Counted from the first letter of the stretch, positions 17,851 through 27,512 are shown. The stretch: DNA of 64,000 nt from Sediminicola sp963974715 (GCA_963974715.1 CAXBDK010000004.1:186001-250000), one strand, 5' to 3'. The notes: a model not told the origin generated them from the sequence alone. Program-made: numbers and translations.

Positions 17851-18378
17851 ATGTACGACACCCATTTTCCGAACAAGAGGTACAAATATACTGCCAATTT
17901 CCTGCAAAAACATATATCCAGAGACCAGCGTATCTTAGATTTGGGGGTCAAGAATCCTTTTTCCGATCTTATGGTACAACAGGGCTTTTCCGTGGAGAAC
18001 ACCCATGGGGAAGATTTGGACAACGATTTCTCTTCCGTTACCGAATCCCGTGCCGAAGTGGTAACGGCCTTCGAAATATTAGAACATATGTTGGCCCCCT
18101 ATAACATCCTACGGGAAATAAAGGCCAAGAAACTAGTGGCCAGCATTCCATTGCGCTTGTGGTTCAGTACAGCCTATAGGAGCAAAATAGATCCTTGGGA
18201 CCGGCATTACCATGAGTTCGAGGATTGGCAGTTCGACTGGTTATTGGAAAAAGCCGGATGGGAAATAAAAGATAGACAAAAATGGACCAATCCGGTTAAT
18301 AAAATTGGCATCAGGCCGTTGCTACGAAGGATTACCCCGAGGTACTATATTGTATATGCTGAACGTCGCGAGGTATAA
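17851..18378 (+). CDS. SAM-dependent methyltransferase
   Basis: A short (175-residue) class I methyltransferase-like protein. Motif I is ILDLGVKNPFSDLM (D-L-G rather than DxGxGxG), and the acidic loop HGEDLDNDF and the post-motif EVVTAFEILEHML follow, as in the Methyltransf_11/23 group. The C-terminus has LEKAGWEI and IRPLLRRITPRYYIVYAERR. The weak glycine motif leaves some doubt about activity. It sits between the KAS III and GT2 genes. Confidence 0.78.
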   Translation: MYDTHFPNKRYKYTANFLQKHISRDQRILDLGVKNPFSDLMVQQGFSVENTHGEDLDNDFSSVTESRAEVVTAFEILEHMLAPYNILREIKAKKLVASIPLRLWFSTAYRSKIDPWDRHYHEFEDWQFDWLLEKAGWEIKDRQKWTNPVNKIGIRPLLRRITPRYYIVYAERREV

Positions 18379-18440
18379 AATCCGTCATATCGCCCCCAGT
18401 CATTTTTCACCCCGTTACCAGATCCTTATAAATTCATAGC

Positions 18441-19295
18441 GTGAAGTACAACATCGTCATACCGGCCCACAACGAGGAAAAATTCCTGGCCCTGACCTTG
18501 GATTCCGTTCTTTGTCAAACATTGATCCCCAATAAGGTAATTATCGTTAATGATAATTCCGACGATGGTACGGAGGCAATTATAGATCTTTATGTTTCAA
18601 AAAATCCACAGCTATTGGAAAAGCGCAATATCCGTTCCTCCAGCCTGCACCTTCCTGGGAGCAAGGTGGTAAATGCCTTTAATATGGGCTTGGAACGGGT
18701 AGATAAGGAATTTGATTTCATAGTAAAATTGGATGCCGATATTATCCTTCCCCCCCAGTATTTCCAAATTATTGCCGACATTTTCAAAAACGATCACAAG
18801 GTAGGGATCGCTGGCGGTTTCGCCTATGAACAGGATGCCTCGGGCCAATGGAAACGAAACCATCCCATGAACAACGACCATGTACGAGGGGCCTTTAAAT
18901 CCTACACCAAGGCTTGTTTTTATGCTATGGGAGGACTTAGAAATGCCATGGGCTGGGACACTGTTGACGAACTTCTTGCCAAATTCCACGGATTTGCAAT
19001 ATGCACAGAAGAATCCCTTATGCCCAAACACCTTAGGCCCATTGGGAAGGCATACAACAAGAAAGCAAAATTAATGCAGGGCAGGGCCATGTATACCATG
19101 CGCTATGGATTACCGATCACGATACTGGCTTCCGCTAAAATGGCCTGGAAACAGAAAAAGATCCAATCTTTTCTGGACAATCTAAATGGTTTCCTTCAGG
19201 CCGGGAGAGAGAAAGTTCCCTTTATTGTGACGCATGAGGAAGGAGAATTTATTAGGAAGCTCCGTTGGAAAAATATTAAGGGCAAGCTTTTTTGA
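18441..19295 (+). CDS. Family 2 glycosyltransferase
   Basis: A 284-residue GT-A fold glycosyltransferase beginning at a GTG codon: MKYNIVIPAHNEEKFLALTL. The nucleotide-binding strands IIVNDNSDDGTEAII and the metal motif DAD (FIVKLDADIILP) are intact, with a WDTVDELLAKFHGF acceptor-side motif. One hydrophobic patch (YGLPITILASAKMAW) may touch the membrane. The third gene of the KAS III - methyltransferase - GT2 operon, it could glycosylate that pathway's lipid. Confidence 0.88.
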   Translation: MKYNIVIPAHNEEKFLALTLDSVLCQTLIPNKVIIVNDNSDDGTEAIIDLYVSKNPQLLEKRNIRSSSLHLPGSKVVNAFNMGLERVDKEFDFIVKLDADIILPPQYFQIIADIFKNDHKVGIAGGFAYEQDASGQWKRNHPMNNDHVRGAFKSYTKACFYAMGGLRNAMGWDTVDELLAKFHGFAICTEESLMPKHLRPIGKAYNKKAKLMQGRAMYTMRYGLPITILASAKMAWKQKKIQSFLDNLNGFLQAGREKVPFIVTHEEGEFIRKLRWKNIKGKLF

Positions 19296-19335
19296 GAGAC
19301 CCAATCCGATAGGACTACCTTTGTTCCCTATAATT

Positions 19336-21024
19336 TTACTCCAATACCTCCACAATTGGTTCCCCACTCACGCCACTGGGAAAAGCAATGCCCAACAATG
19401 CCGAAATGGTAGGTGCGATATCCGGGATTTCGGTCCTTAGGACGGTACTCCCCTTTTTGATACCGTTTCCATAGAATATTAGGGGAACATGGGTATCGTA
19501 GGAAAATGGCGATCCATGGGTAGACCCCGTCTTGGAATAATTGATGGTATCGGGATCGAGAACCAGTAATATATCGCCGGAACGCTTTTGGTTGTACCCG
19601 TTCTGTAAAATATAGGGGACACCTTCCGTATATTGGTTCTGCCACATTTGATGGGCCGTATAGACCCTATAGATCCTATCATAGGTCAACACTTCCGCGG
19701 CAATGGCTTCCTGTACATCGGCAAGGTCCAATTCCAAATTTTGGATGGTCTTATGATCAAGGAACAATTGATAGTTGGATAGGTTTTTGATGATTTCAGT
19801 ACTGCCGAATTTATATCGGACAAAGGCTTTTAGTTTATCTAGAATTTCTCCCGTCTTGACATACCCGGCCGGAACCTTTTTATCCTTTAAATATGCCGGC
19901 ACGTCCACGGCGGCATGATCGGCGGTAAGAAAAACGGTATATTGCCCTTCCCCAACCTTTTTATCCAAAGCTATCAAAAGACGCTCAAGATCTTGGTCCA
20001 GCCTTAGATAGGTATCCTGTACCTCTTTGGAGTTCACCCCGAACATATGGCCCACATAATCGGTACTGGAAAAACTAATGGCCAAAAAATCCGTGATTGC
20101 GTCCGTTCCCAATCCTTCGCCCTCCAATGCCGCAAGCGCAAAATCCGTGGTAATGCTATTGCCATAAGGAGTGGACTTTAAGAGGTTGTATTTGCCGTTC
20201 TTGTCCCATAAAGTGGGAAGGTCATGTGGAAAAGCCGTAGTGGTCTCCCCCTCGAACAACCCCTCGTAGGTATTTACGTCCGTCCCACTTTCCAGATAAG
20301 TGTCTATATCCTTAAGGGTGTTCCAACTTTTTTTATAGGAATCTATGGTTCGTTGCTGGTTGTGGTCCTTCACCCACTGCGGAAGATCCTTCATATAATA
20401 GGTACTACTGATCCAGTTTCCCTCGTCCCCTCCCTGAAGCCAGTAGGCGGCATTGGCCGTATGCCCCCCCGGCAGTACCGCACCACGGTCCTTTACGGCC
20501 ACGGCAATTACCTTGCCTCGCATTTGGGTATGTAACCGCAGCTCATCCGTAACGGTGGTGGTGGTCATCCTATGTGGCGACATTTTGCCGGCATCCGTAG
20601 TTGTTCCCACGGAGGAATAAGCGTCATCGGAGGCACAGTACACACTTTTGTCCAACTCTTTATCGTACCAATCGTTTCCTATGATACCATGGGTGGAAGG
20701 AGTTGTTCCGGTGTAAACCGATGCATGCCCGGGCCCCGTATAGGTAGGGGCATAATTAAAATGGTTGTTCTTACAGTTAAATCCATCGTTTACCAGACGT
20801 TTAAAACCGCCTTCCCCATAGTGGTCCCAAAAACGTGTGATATAATCATACCGCATTTGGTCCACCACAATGCCCACTACCAGTTTGGGCGCCGCATGCA
20901 AAGGCTCCTGTACCGGAGACTCGGATCTATTTTTTGATTTTCTTTGTGCTAAAGACAGTTGGGGGGAGATGAGGGCAATGAGGAAAATAAAAACGAAAAA
21001 ACTCTTTGTATTGATCATGTTCAA
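19336..21024 (-). CDS. pafA: PafA-type alkaline phosphatase
   Basis: A 562-residue exported phosphomonoesterase of the alkaline phosphatase superfamily. After a signal peptide (MNMINTKSFFVFIFLIALISPQLSLAQ), the spacing of PafA active-site residues is kept: D55 (GIVVDQMRYD), nucleophile T96 (APTYTGPGH), N117 (IIGNDWYD), then K178 and R180 (VAVKDRG). Later metal motifs appear as FSSTDYVGHMFG, LTADHAA and GSTHGSPFSYD. PafA is a phosphate-irrepressible enzyme that releases phosphate from organic esters in the periplasm. It is convergent with the GT2 gene and divergent from mlaE. Confidence 0.93.
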   Translation of the reverse strand: MNMINTKSFFVFIFLIALISPQLSLAQRKSKNRSESPVQEPLHAAPKLVVGIVVDQMRYDYITRFWDHYGEGGFKRLVNDGFNCKNNHFNYAPTYTGPGHASVYTGTTPSTHGIIGNDWYDKELDKSVYCASDDAYSSVGTTTDAGKMSPHRMTTTTVTDELRLHTQMRGKVIAVAVKDRGAVLPGGHTANAAYWLQGGDEGNWISSTYYMKDLPQWVKDHNQQRTIDSYKKSWNTLKDIDTYLESGTDVNTYEGLFEGETTTAFPHDLPTLWDKNGKYNLLKSTPYGNSITTDFALAALEGEGLGTDAITDFLAISFSSTDYVGHMFGVNSKEVQDTYLRLDQDLERLLIALDKKVGEGQYTVFLTADHAAVDVPAYLKDKKVPAGYVKTGEILDKLKAFVRYKFGSTEIIKNLSNYQLFLDHKTIQNLELDLADVQEAIAAEVLTYDRIYRVYTAHQMWQNQYTEGVPYILQNGYNQKRSGDILLVLDPDTINYSKTGSTHGSPFSYDTHVPLIFYGNGIKKGSTVLRTEIPDIAPTISALLGIAFPSGVSGEPIVEVLE

Positions 21025-21038
21025 AAACTTAAAGTGGC

Positions 21039-21070
21039 AAAAATAAATAAATAAATCCCTTAAAAGCGCA
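21039..21070 (-). promoter_or_regulatory. Possible promoter of pafA
   Basis: On the minus strand there is an exact TATTTTTG, matching the Bacteroidota -7 element TAnnTTTG, at 21046-21039, about 15 bp before the pafA start. A TTG lies some 22 bp further upstream. The spacing is imperfect, so this is tentative. Confidence 0.3.
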
Positions 21071-21131
21071 ATTGAAGGTTAAATGAAATCTAATATTGTT
21101 ATTTTTACATGAAGAAGTATATTATTACTAC

Positions 21132-21872
21132 ATGAACTATATAGCATCTATCGGCAGCTATTTTATAATGATCAGGGAAGTCTTTAAGAAGCCCACCAAA
21201 TGGCGCATAATGAAGTCGTTGATACTTAAGGAAATAGACGAACTTATATTTGGATCTCTGGGAATCATCATATTTATATCCTTTTTTATCGGAGGGGTAG
21301 TGTCCATTCAAACGGCACTTAATATTACCAGTCCTTTCATTCCCAGGACCCTGATCGGTTTTGCCACTAGGCAATCGGTCATTTTGGAGTTCGCCCCTAC
21401 CTTCACCTCCATTATCATGGCGGGTAAAGTGGGCTCCTATATAACCTCAAGTATCGGTACGATGCGCGTAACGGAACAGATCGATGCCCTGGAGGTAATG
21501 GGGGTAAATTCCCTAAACTACTTGGTATTCCCGAAGATAATGGCCCTGATGTTATATCCCTTCGCTATCGCCATTGCCATGTACGTGGGCATTTTTGGCG
21601 GATGGGCCGCCGGTGTGCTGGGAGGGTTCAGCTCCAGTGCCGACTTTGTGGAAGGGCTCCAAATGGATTTTATTCCCTTTCATGTTACCTATTCCTTTAT
21701 CAAGACCATGGTCTTTGCCTTCCTGATCGCTACCATACCATCCTTTCATGGATACTATATGAAGGGCGGTGCTTTGGAAGTGGGCAAGGCAAGCACCACT
21801 TCCTTTGTTTGGACAAGTGTAACGATCATCATCGTGAATTATATGTTAACACAGTTATTATTGGGCTCATGA
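21132..21872 (+). CDS. MlaE family lipid ABC transporter permease
   Basis: A 246-residue MlaE-type inner-membrane permease, with about five hydrophobic helices. The Met at 21132 (MNYIASIGSYF) is preferred to 21096. Family signatures: EIDELIFGSLGI, FIGGVVSIQTALN, EFAPTFTSIIMAGKVGS and ALEVMGVNSLNYLVFP. It works with the ATPase whose ATG overlaps its stop (ATGA). These systems move phospholipids between the two membranes using an MCE-domain protein, which is not present in this neighbourhood. Confidence 0.93.
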   Translation: MNYIASIGSYFIMIREVFKKPTKWRIMKSLILKEIDELIFGSLGIIIFISFFIGGVVSIQTALNITSPFIPRTLIGFATRQSVILEFAPTFTSIIMAGKVGSYITSSIGTMRVTEQIDALEVMGVNSLNYLVFPKIMALMLYPFAIAIAMYVGIFGGWAAGVLGGFSSSADFVEGLQMDFIPFHVTYSFIKTMVFAFLIATIPSFHGYYMKGGALEVGKASTTSFVWTSVTIIIVNYMLTQLLLGS

Positions 21873-22636
21873 TAGAGGTAAACGACATACACAAGTCATT
21901 TGGCGACGCCGAGATACTAAAGGGGATAACCACCTGTTTCGACAAGGGAAAGACCAATCTGATCATAGGTCAATCCGGGTCGGGCAAGACGGTGTTCCTC
22001 AAATGCCTTCTTGGCCTTTTTTCACCCGAAAAAGGAAGTATTTCCTATAATGGCCAGAACTATTCGGAACTATCGGCAGATGAACAAAGGGAACTTAGGC
22101 AAGAGATGGGCATGGTCTTTCAAGGTAGTGCCCTGTTCGATTCAAAAACCGTAGCTGGCAATGTCATGTTTCCTTTGGACATGTTTACCAAACAGTCCAA
22201 ATCAGAAATGCAGGACAGGGTAAACGCCGTCCTTAAAAGGGTGAACCTTACCGATGCGCACAACAAGTTCCCTTCCGAAATTTCGGGGGGCATGCAAAAG
22301 AGGGTGGCCATAGCCAGGGCCATTGTCATGAACCCCAAATACCTGTTCTGTGATGAGCCCAATTCCGGTCTGGATCCAAAGACCGCCATTTTGATCGACA
22401 ACCTGATCCATGAAATCACGCAAGAATATGATATCACCACGGTAATAAATACCCATGATATGAATTCCGTAATGGAAATTGGGGAAAAGATCATATTTCT
22501 GAAAAATGGCCTTAAGGAGTGGGAAGGGAGCAAAAATGAGATTTTTAAAACGGACAACGAAGCGGTCACCAATTTTGTATACTCCTCGGAACTGTTCAAA
22601 AAAGTGCGTCAGATGTACATAGAGGAACGTAATTAA
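21869..22636 (+). CDS. MlaF-like ABC transporter ATPase
   Basis: A 255-residue ABC ATPase for the MlaE-type permease. It has Walker A GQSGSGKT, Q-loop MVFQGSALFD, signature SGGMQKRVAIARA, Walker B YLFCDEPNSGLDP, and an H-loop in NTHDMNS. The CDEPN spelling is typical of MlaF-type proteins. The start at 21869 shares ATGA with the permease stop. The 3' end overlaps the convergent DUF389 gene by 4 bp. Confidence 0.94.
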   Translation: MIEVNDIHKSFGDAEILKGITTCFDKGKTNLIIGQSGSGKTVFLKCLLGLFSPEKGSISYNGQNYSELSADEQRELRQEMGMVFQGSALFDSKTVAGNVMFPLDMFTKQSKSEMQDRVNAVLKRVNLTDAHNKFPSEISGGMQKRVAIARAIVMNPKYLFCDEPNSGLDPKTAILIDNLIHEITQEYDITTVINTHDMNSVMEIGEKIIFLKNGLKEWEGSKNEIFKTDNEAVTNFVYSSELFKKVRQMYIEERN

Positions 22637-24090
22637 TCCCGTACCTCCCGCACTTCCACCTTGTCGTTCTTTAACCGCAACTTGAGCCAATTGCCCAATT
22701 TCTTGGTATCGGCCTCTTTTGTATTCCCGGCGGATTTCCATCTTACCTCAAACATTGGAATGGTGTCCGTTTTCTGAAAATCGGTCTTGATCGTGTAGGC
22801 AAATCCCAAGGATACCAAGTTGCCATAAAGGGTTTTTGCTTCTGAACTTATTTCCTGAAAAGGAATTTGCTGCGATATCAATAGGCTGGCCCTGGCGAGC
22901 TCCCTTTCCAATATCTTGATTTTTTCATCCTTGTTCAGCAGCTCATTTTTATTGGATTCGTACAGTTCCGTAACGTATTTCATTTGGTCAAATGCCTCAT
23001 TGCTGCCCTGTACCACCTTCAATGTGGCATTTTTGAGTTCCTTATAACTGTCCTTTTGGCCTTTCCAAGTTGAAATTACATTATCTGGAATGGTCTCGTT
23101 TCCCATAAAAACCACTTCAATGATCGGATCTTTTCCCTTTGCATAATCGATAGTGGTCAGATTTTCCAAAAAACGTCCTTCCCCCGAAAATTGGTAGGGA
23201 GCTATTTTTTCCGTAACAAACTTATTGGCCGCATTTTTGAAAAGGGATTCCTTAAAAACATTATAGAACGTATAACCAGCAGGCACCATCACAAGAATTG
23301 CCACCAAAGAAGCGATTCTGGCGATAAATCTTCTCCTTTGCGAGTTTACGTACCTCACCATCGGAAAACGCAATAGCTTAATGACCAAAAAGGTCGCCAA
23401 TCCAATAAAAATGGTATTGATGGTAAATAGGTACATGGCCCCACCGGCATAATTAAAATTACCTATGGCCAATCCAAAACCAACGGTACAAAGTGGGGGC
23501 ATCAATGCAGTTGCTATGGCGACCCCAAATATAACACTGGCAATGGTTCCCCGTTTTGCCCTGGCAATCACCAAGGCCAAACCACCAAAAAAGGCTATCA
23601 GCACGTCCCGAATATCCGGTGCCGTACGTGCTAAAAGTTCAGAGGACTGATCTTTTATAGGAAAGAAATAGAAAAATAAAAATGCGGTAATGACACTGAG
23701 GATGACCATCACGGCAAAGTTTTTTAAAGACCGTCTTAAGGTGTCGATATCGTTTATGGCCAAGGATAGACCCATTCCCAGAATAGGCCCCATTAGCGGC
23801 GAAATTAACATAGCTCCAATGACCACAGCGGTAGAGTTGGCGTTAAGTCCTATGGAAGCGATAAAAATGGAACAGATAAGAATCCACGAAGTATGGCCCT
23901 TAAAAGGTATATCGGCAATAATGGATTCTTTGGTGGCCTCTTGGTCCGTATTGCTCCTTATATCCAATAATTCGCTCAAAAACTTTTTGGAACTTCCCAA
24001 AAGCCCCTGAAAATCCCTCTTTACGGTATCCCCGCTATCGACATTGGAATTTGCGTCCGATTTTCCATCTTTATGTTGGTCTTCTACCAT
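22633..24090 (-). CDS. DUF389 domain membrane protein
   Basis: A 485-residue protein with a six- to seven-helix DUF389 core at residues ~45-280. Diagnostic segments are STAVVIGAMLISPLMGPILG, IARAKRGTIASVIFGVAIATALMPPLCTVGFGL and NTIFIGLATFLVIKL. A soluble C-terminal part (~290-485) includes a predicted coiled coil (LYESNKNELLNKDEKIKILE). The function of the family is not established. It follows manC by 3 bp and may end the M28-SDR-SprT-manC operon. Confidence 0.9.
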   Translation of the reverse strand: MVEDQHKDGKSDANSNVDSGDTVKRDFQGLLGSSKKFLSELLDIRSNTDQEATKESIIADIPFKGHTSWILICSIFIASIGLNANSTAVVIGAMLISPLMGPILGMGLSLAINDIDTLRRSLKNFAVMVILSVITAFLFFYFFPIKDQSSELLARTAPDIRDVLIAFFGGLALVIARAKRGTIASVIFGVAIATALMPPLCTVGFGLAIGNFNYAGGAMYLFTINTIFIGLATFLVIKLLRFPMVRYVNSQRRRFIARIASLVAILVMVPAGYTFYNVFKESLFKNAANKFVTEKIAPYQFSGEGRFLENLTTIDYAKGKDPIIEVVFMGNETIPDNVISTWKGQKDSYKELKNATLKVVQGSNEAFDQMKYVTELYESNKNELLNKDEKIKILERELARASLLISQQIPFQEISSEAKTLYGNLVSLGFAYTIKTDFQKTDTIPMFEVRWKSAGNTKEADTKKLGNWLKLRLKNDKVEVREVRD

Positions 24091-24093
24091 AGT

Positions 24094-25179
24094 CTACGCA
24101 TATTGGTCACCAAATTTTTCCTTGACCTTGTTCACTACCTTTTTTATGTCCTGTTCCTTTGATTTCGGATAGATCAATAAGACCTCTTCCCTATCCACAA
24201 TAATATAATCGTTCAGGCCATCCACCACCACTATCTTTCCTTTTGGGGATCGCACCATATTGCCCCGTGCATCTTGGGCAAGTACGGAACCGTTGACCAC
24301 TGCGTTATTTTCAGCGTCCTTGTCCAATTTGTCATATAAGGAACCCCAAGTGCCAAGATCGTTCCAATCAAAAGTGGCGGGCAATACGAATATGGACCGG
24401 GACTGTTCCAAGATAGCATAATCAATTGATATATCCGCTGCCTTTTCATAGTTCTCCCGTATAAATGCACCTTCTTCACTGGTATTGTAACAGGAACTTC
24501 CCAATTGGAAAAGGTCGTACTGTGTTGGCTGGAAGGATTGGAAAGCGTTTACGATGGACCGTACGCTCCACATAAAGATACCGGCATTCCATAAAAAGTT
24601 GCCTTGGGACAAAAATTCCTTGGCGGTTTCATAATTGGGCTTTTCCCGAAACTGTTCCACCTTTTTTAGTTGATCTGGACTTTGCTTATCATATTCGATA
24701 TATCCGAAACCCGTATTTGGAAATGTAGGTTTTATCCCAAGGGTACATAGCACCTCCTCCTTTGAGCATTTGCCAAAACAGCTTATGACATCCCTTGCAA
24801 AGGCTTCCTCATCCTCGATCCAATGATCGCTGGGCGCTACGATCATGACCGCATCTGGATTTAATTTCTGTATTTTCAAAGCGGCGTATAAAATGCAGGG
24901 GGCCGTATTTCTCATTGCCGGTTCCAGTACCACCTGATCCTGTTTCACCATGGGCAACTGTTCCAACACCAATTCGTTGTAACGTTCGTTGGTAAGGATT
25001 AAAATATTCTCTGTAGGAACGAATGAATTCAATCTTTTAAAGGTCTTTTGTATCAAGGTATCACCGGTCCCTAACATATCATGGAACTGTTTGGGATAGG
25101 AAGATGTACTGATAGGCCAAAACCTGGAACCAACGCCACCGGCCATTAAAACTGCATAATAATTTTTGTTCATTTCCAT
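24094..25179 (-). CDS. manC: Mannose-1-phosphate guanylyltransferase
   Basis: Makes GDP-mannose from mannose-1-phosphate and GTP, supplying mannose, fucose and related sugars for surface glycans. The nucleotidyltransferase signature LMAGGVGSRFWPISTSSYPKQF is at the N-terminus, with VMIVAPSDHWIEDEEAF and EKPNYETAKEFL following. At 361 residues it lacks the fused isomerase domain of longer ManC/AlgA proteins. Initiation could be at Met1 or Met3. It follows the SprT-like gene by 4 bp. Confidence 0.94.
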   Translation of the reverse strand: MEMNKNYYAVLMAGGVGSRFWPISTSSYPKQFHDMLGTGDTLIQKTFKRLNSFVPTENILILTNERYNELVLEQLPMVKQDQVVLEPAMRNTAPCILYAALKIQKLNPDAVMIVAPSDHWIEDEEAFARDVISCFGKCSKEEVLCTLGIKPTFPNTGFGYIEYDKQSPDQLKKVEQFREKPNYETAKEFLSQGNFLWNAGIFMWSVRSIVNAFQSFQPTQYDLFQLGSSCYNTSEEGAFIRENYEKAADISIDYAILEQSRSIFVLPATFDWNDLGTWGSLYDKLDKDAENNAVVNGSVLAQDARGNMVRSPKGKIVVVDGLNDYIIVDREEVLLIYPKSKEQDIKKVVNKVKEKFGDQYA

Positions 25180-25183
25180 ATCT

Positions 25184-25786
25184 TTAATCCGTAATTAATT
25201 CAACTTCGGCATTTGGTTGAAAAAGGTATACTTTTCCGGAAGCGGCCTCTATACATTCGTACCTCTTCACCCTTTTAGGTCCCTTTTTAAAAAGCCTGCC
25301 GTTATATATTCTAAAAATACTGCCGATAGGCAGTTCAAACAGATAATTTTTGTCCTTTCCATCGGCATCAAAACGCTTCAAAGCTATGGATAAATTTGCA
25401 TCCGTATCACTACTGGCCTTTGGATTTCTGAAATGTTTCGCCAAAAGGGGCAATAGATCCGATGGAAAGATTTCAGGTCGGATAAATGGAACCATTAAAT
25501 ATTGAAATGATCTTTTCCATTCTGCCCCATGTGGAAGGATTCGCTTTCCATATTTCTCAAAAGCGACCAAATGGGCCACTTCGTGGATCAGGGTTATCAA
25601 AAAACGATATTTGTTAAGTGAAGCGTTTACGGTTATATGGTGCAGTCCATTGGGCAAGAGTCGATAATCCCCATGCCTTGTTACCCGATCGTTAACGATC
25701 TTCAAGTGTACCTTGTTTACCTTTATAAGTTCCAGACAGGGGGCCACGGCCCTTTCCGGAAGGTATTTCTTTAAGACATCGTCCAT
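25184..25786 (-). CDS. SprT-like zinc metalloprotease domain protein
   Basis: A 200-residue SprT-like protein. The metal motif is HEVAH in TLIHEVAHLVAFEKYG, with a later HGAEWKRSFQYLM segment typical of the family. The C-terminal part (from ~115) resembles the SprT zinc-ribbon region but lacks clear CxxC pairs. Family members are suspected proteases in DNA-protein crosslink repair or stress. It overlaps the SDR gene by one base. Confidence 0.88.
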   Translation of the reverse strand: MDDVLKKYLPERAVAPCLELIKVNKVHLKIVNDRVTRHGDYRLLPNGLHHITVNASLNKYRFLITLIHEVAHLVAFEKYGKRILPHGAEWKRSFQYLMVPFIRPEIFPSDLLPLLAKHFRNPKASSDTDANLSIALKRFDADGKDKNYLFELPIGSIFRIYNGRLFKKGPKRVKRYECIEAASGKVYLFQPNAEVELITD

Positions 25787-26466
25787 TAAGGGGTGCTCTT
25801 GGAAACCTGTAACAGTTTCCCATTGTACATCTTTTGTCCGTTAAGTGCAAATTCCTTTATATACATCGCCATATCATGGGCCGAAACAGGGGCTTGGTAT
25901 CCTGGAAAGGCCTCTTCCAGCATTTCTGTCTGTACGGCTCCAAGGGCCATTACGTTGAATGACGGACCGTTCTCCTTAAATTCCTCGGCCCATAACTCCG
26001 TAAGCCCAATAACGGCAGCCTTACTGGAACTGTAAGCGGCAAGGCCCGGAAATTTAACACTGCCCTGTACCCCTCCCATGGAACTAATGGTAAGTACGTG
26101 TCCGGATGTATCCATAAAAGGAAGGACAGTTTTTGTAATATTGGCCACTCCAAAAACGTTTACCCTATAGACTTCTTCCAATTCCACCGCCGTAGTCTCC
26201 ATAAATGTCCTTTTGAGAAACTTTCCCGCATTGTTTACCAACACGTCCACTTTTTCCCATTCCTCGGCAATGAAATCGCGTAATTTTTGCAAATGCCCTT
26301 CGTAGGAAATATCAAATGGGAAAGTGGTGATGTTAGGAAGTTTCAGATCTTGGACCGGACGCTCATTTCGGGAGAGGGCCAATACCTTATGCCCTTCCCC
26401 AGCAAGTATTTTGACCAGTTCAAATCCGATTCCCCTACTTGACCCAGTAACGATAATATTGGCCAT
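25786..26466 (-). CDS. Short-chain dehydrogenase/reductase
   Basis: A 226-residue classical SDR: cofactor motif TGSSRGIGFEL, NNAG at LVNNAGKF, catalytic Ser in VLTISSMGG, and YSSSKAA for the Tyr/Lys pair. The substrate cannot be told. It begins in the stop codon of the M28 peptidase gene (TAATG), so the operon M28-SDR-SprT-manC is translationally linked. Confidence 0.93.
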   Translation of the reverse strand: MANIIVTGSSRGIGFELVKILAGEGHKVLALSRNERPVQDLKLPNITTFPFDISYEGHLQKLRDFIAEEWEKVDVLVNNAGKFLKRTFMETTAVELEEVYRVNVFGVANITKTVLPFMDTSGHVLTISSMGGVQGSVKFPGLAAYSSSKAAVIGLTELWAEEFKENGPSFNVMALGAVQTEMLEEAFPGYQAPVSAHDMAMYIKEFALNGQKMYNGKLLQVSKSTP

Positions 26467-27512
26467 TAATAATATTTTATTTCTTTATCGGGAGCATTGG
26501 TTATTCCTTCCAGGACCGGAACCATCAAGTTGACCAAGCTGGCCATATGGGAATAGTCCATTAATGAATTCTCGTCCCCTACCTTATGATAATGATCGAA
26601 ATTGGTAAAATCGAACGTACAATAGGTCTGCGAGGGGACCCCAAATTCCTGATCGAAAGGATAGTTGTCCGATCTTTTGAACAGGTTGAACTCCTTGGCG
26701 GTAGGCAAAAAACCGACCAGATTACTTTCCGCATATCGATTGCTCACTTCCGCCAGATTTGATTTCTCATAGCCGGTCACATAGACCTTATACTCCTTGT
26801 CCACCAAGGGAACGCCCACCATTTCAAAATTGAGCATAGTGTAAAGCGGCAAATTTTGGGATTTCAACTTTTTTGCAAGATGTACCGAACCCAATAGCCC
26901 CTTTTCCTCAGCGCTGAAGAGCGCAAAGATGATACTGCGTTTGTTGGTACCAATATTGCCGAAATAACGGGCGAACTCCATTACGGAGGAAGTGCCGGAA
27001 GCGTTGTCGTTGGCACCATTGGCAATCGAATCCCCATTTTCGGCCGCTAATATGCCAATATGGTCGTAATGTGCCCCTATAATCACATATTCATCCTTCA
27101 GTTTGGGATCTTTCCCAGGTAAATAGCCGACCACATTATAGGCAGTGCCATCAAAATTGGTCAACGTATCCCTATAGGTGGCAAAAAAAGGTTGAACGTT
27201 ATTTTCTTTAAAGAAATTCTCTATAAATGTAGCGGCTTTTTCAATTCCATCACTTCCTGCCTCCCTACCGTGCAGTGAATCGGATGCCAGATAGTCCATT
27301 AGGAAGGCTACGCGGTCGCCATTTGAAAAGGGGGGCATCTTACCCGATGCGGCTACCCCGCTATTGATATCCGTAATTTCGGAATCTTTAGGGGGGGCAA
27401 ATTTCTTGGCCTTCACCCCGTCGGGGCCGTTGACCAGGTTAGGATCAACTTGACCTGCCCCACAACCCAGCAGAAGGACAAATAGAAATAGGGATATAAT
27501 TCTAGACATCAT
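26466..27512 (-). CDS. M28 family zinc peptidase, lipoprotein
   Basis: A 348-residue aminopeptidase-like lipoprotein; the start at 27512 (or 27509) opens the signal ending LLLGCGAGQ, giving a lipidated Cys. Metal ligands by family pattern: His in VIIGAHYDHIG, Asp in NGANDNASGTS, Glu pair in FSAEEKG, and the C-terminal His in DHYHKVGD. The fourth ligand position, usually Asp, reads Glu (LNFEMVGVP). The frame to 27551 would run into the pdhC terminator, which supports the shorter start. It heads the SDR-SprT-manC operon. Confidence 0.9.
   Translation of the reverse strand: MMSRIISLFLFVLLLGCGAGQVDPNLVNGPDGVKAKKFAPPKDSEITDINSGVAASGKMPPFSNGDRVAFLMDYLASDSLHGREAGSDGIEKAATFIENFFKENNVQPFFATYRDTLTNFDGTAYNVVGYLPGKDPKLKDEYVIIGAHYDHIGILAAENGDSIANGANDNASGTSSVMEFARYFGNIGTNKRSIIFALFSAEEKGLLGSVHLAKKLKSQNLPLYTMLNFEMVGVPLVDKEYKVYVTGYEKSNLAEVSNRYAESNLVGFLPTAKEFNLFKRSDNYPFDQEFGVPSQTYCTFDFTNFDHYHKVGDENSLMDYSHMASLVNLMVPVLEGITNAPDKEIKYY

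Noticed and set aside
26466..27512. Loss of the C-terminal metal His in the M28 peptidase, suggested by SDNYPF
   Set aside because: The family metal His is in the later DHYHKVGD segment, which is intact; the SDN position is not a ligand.
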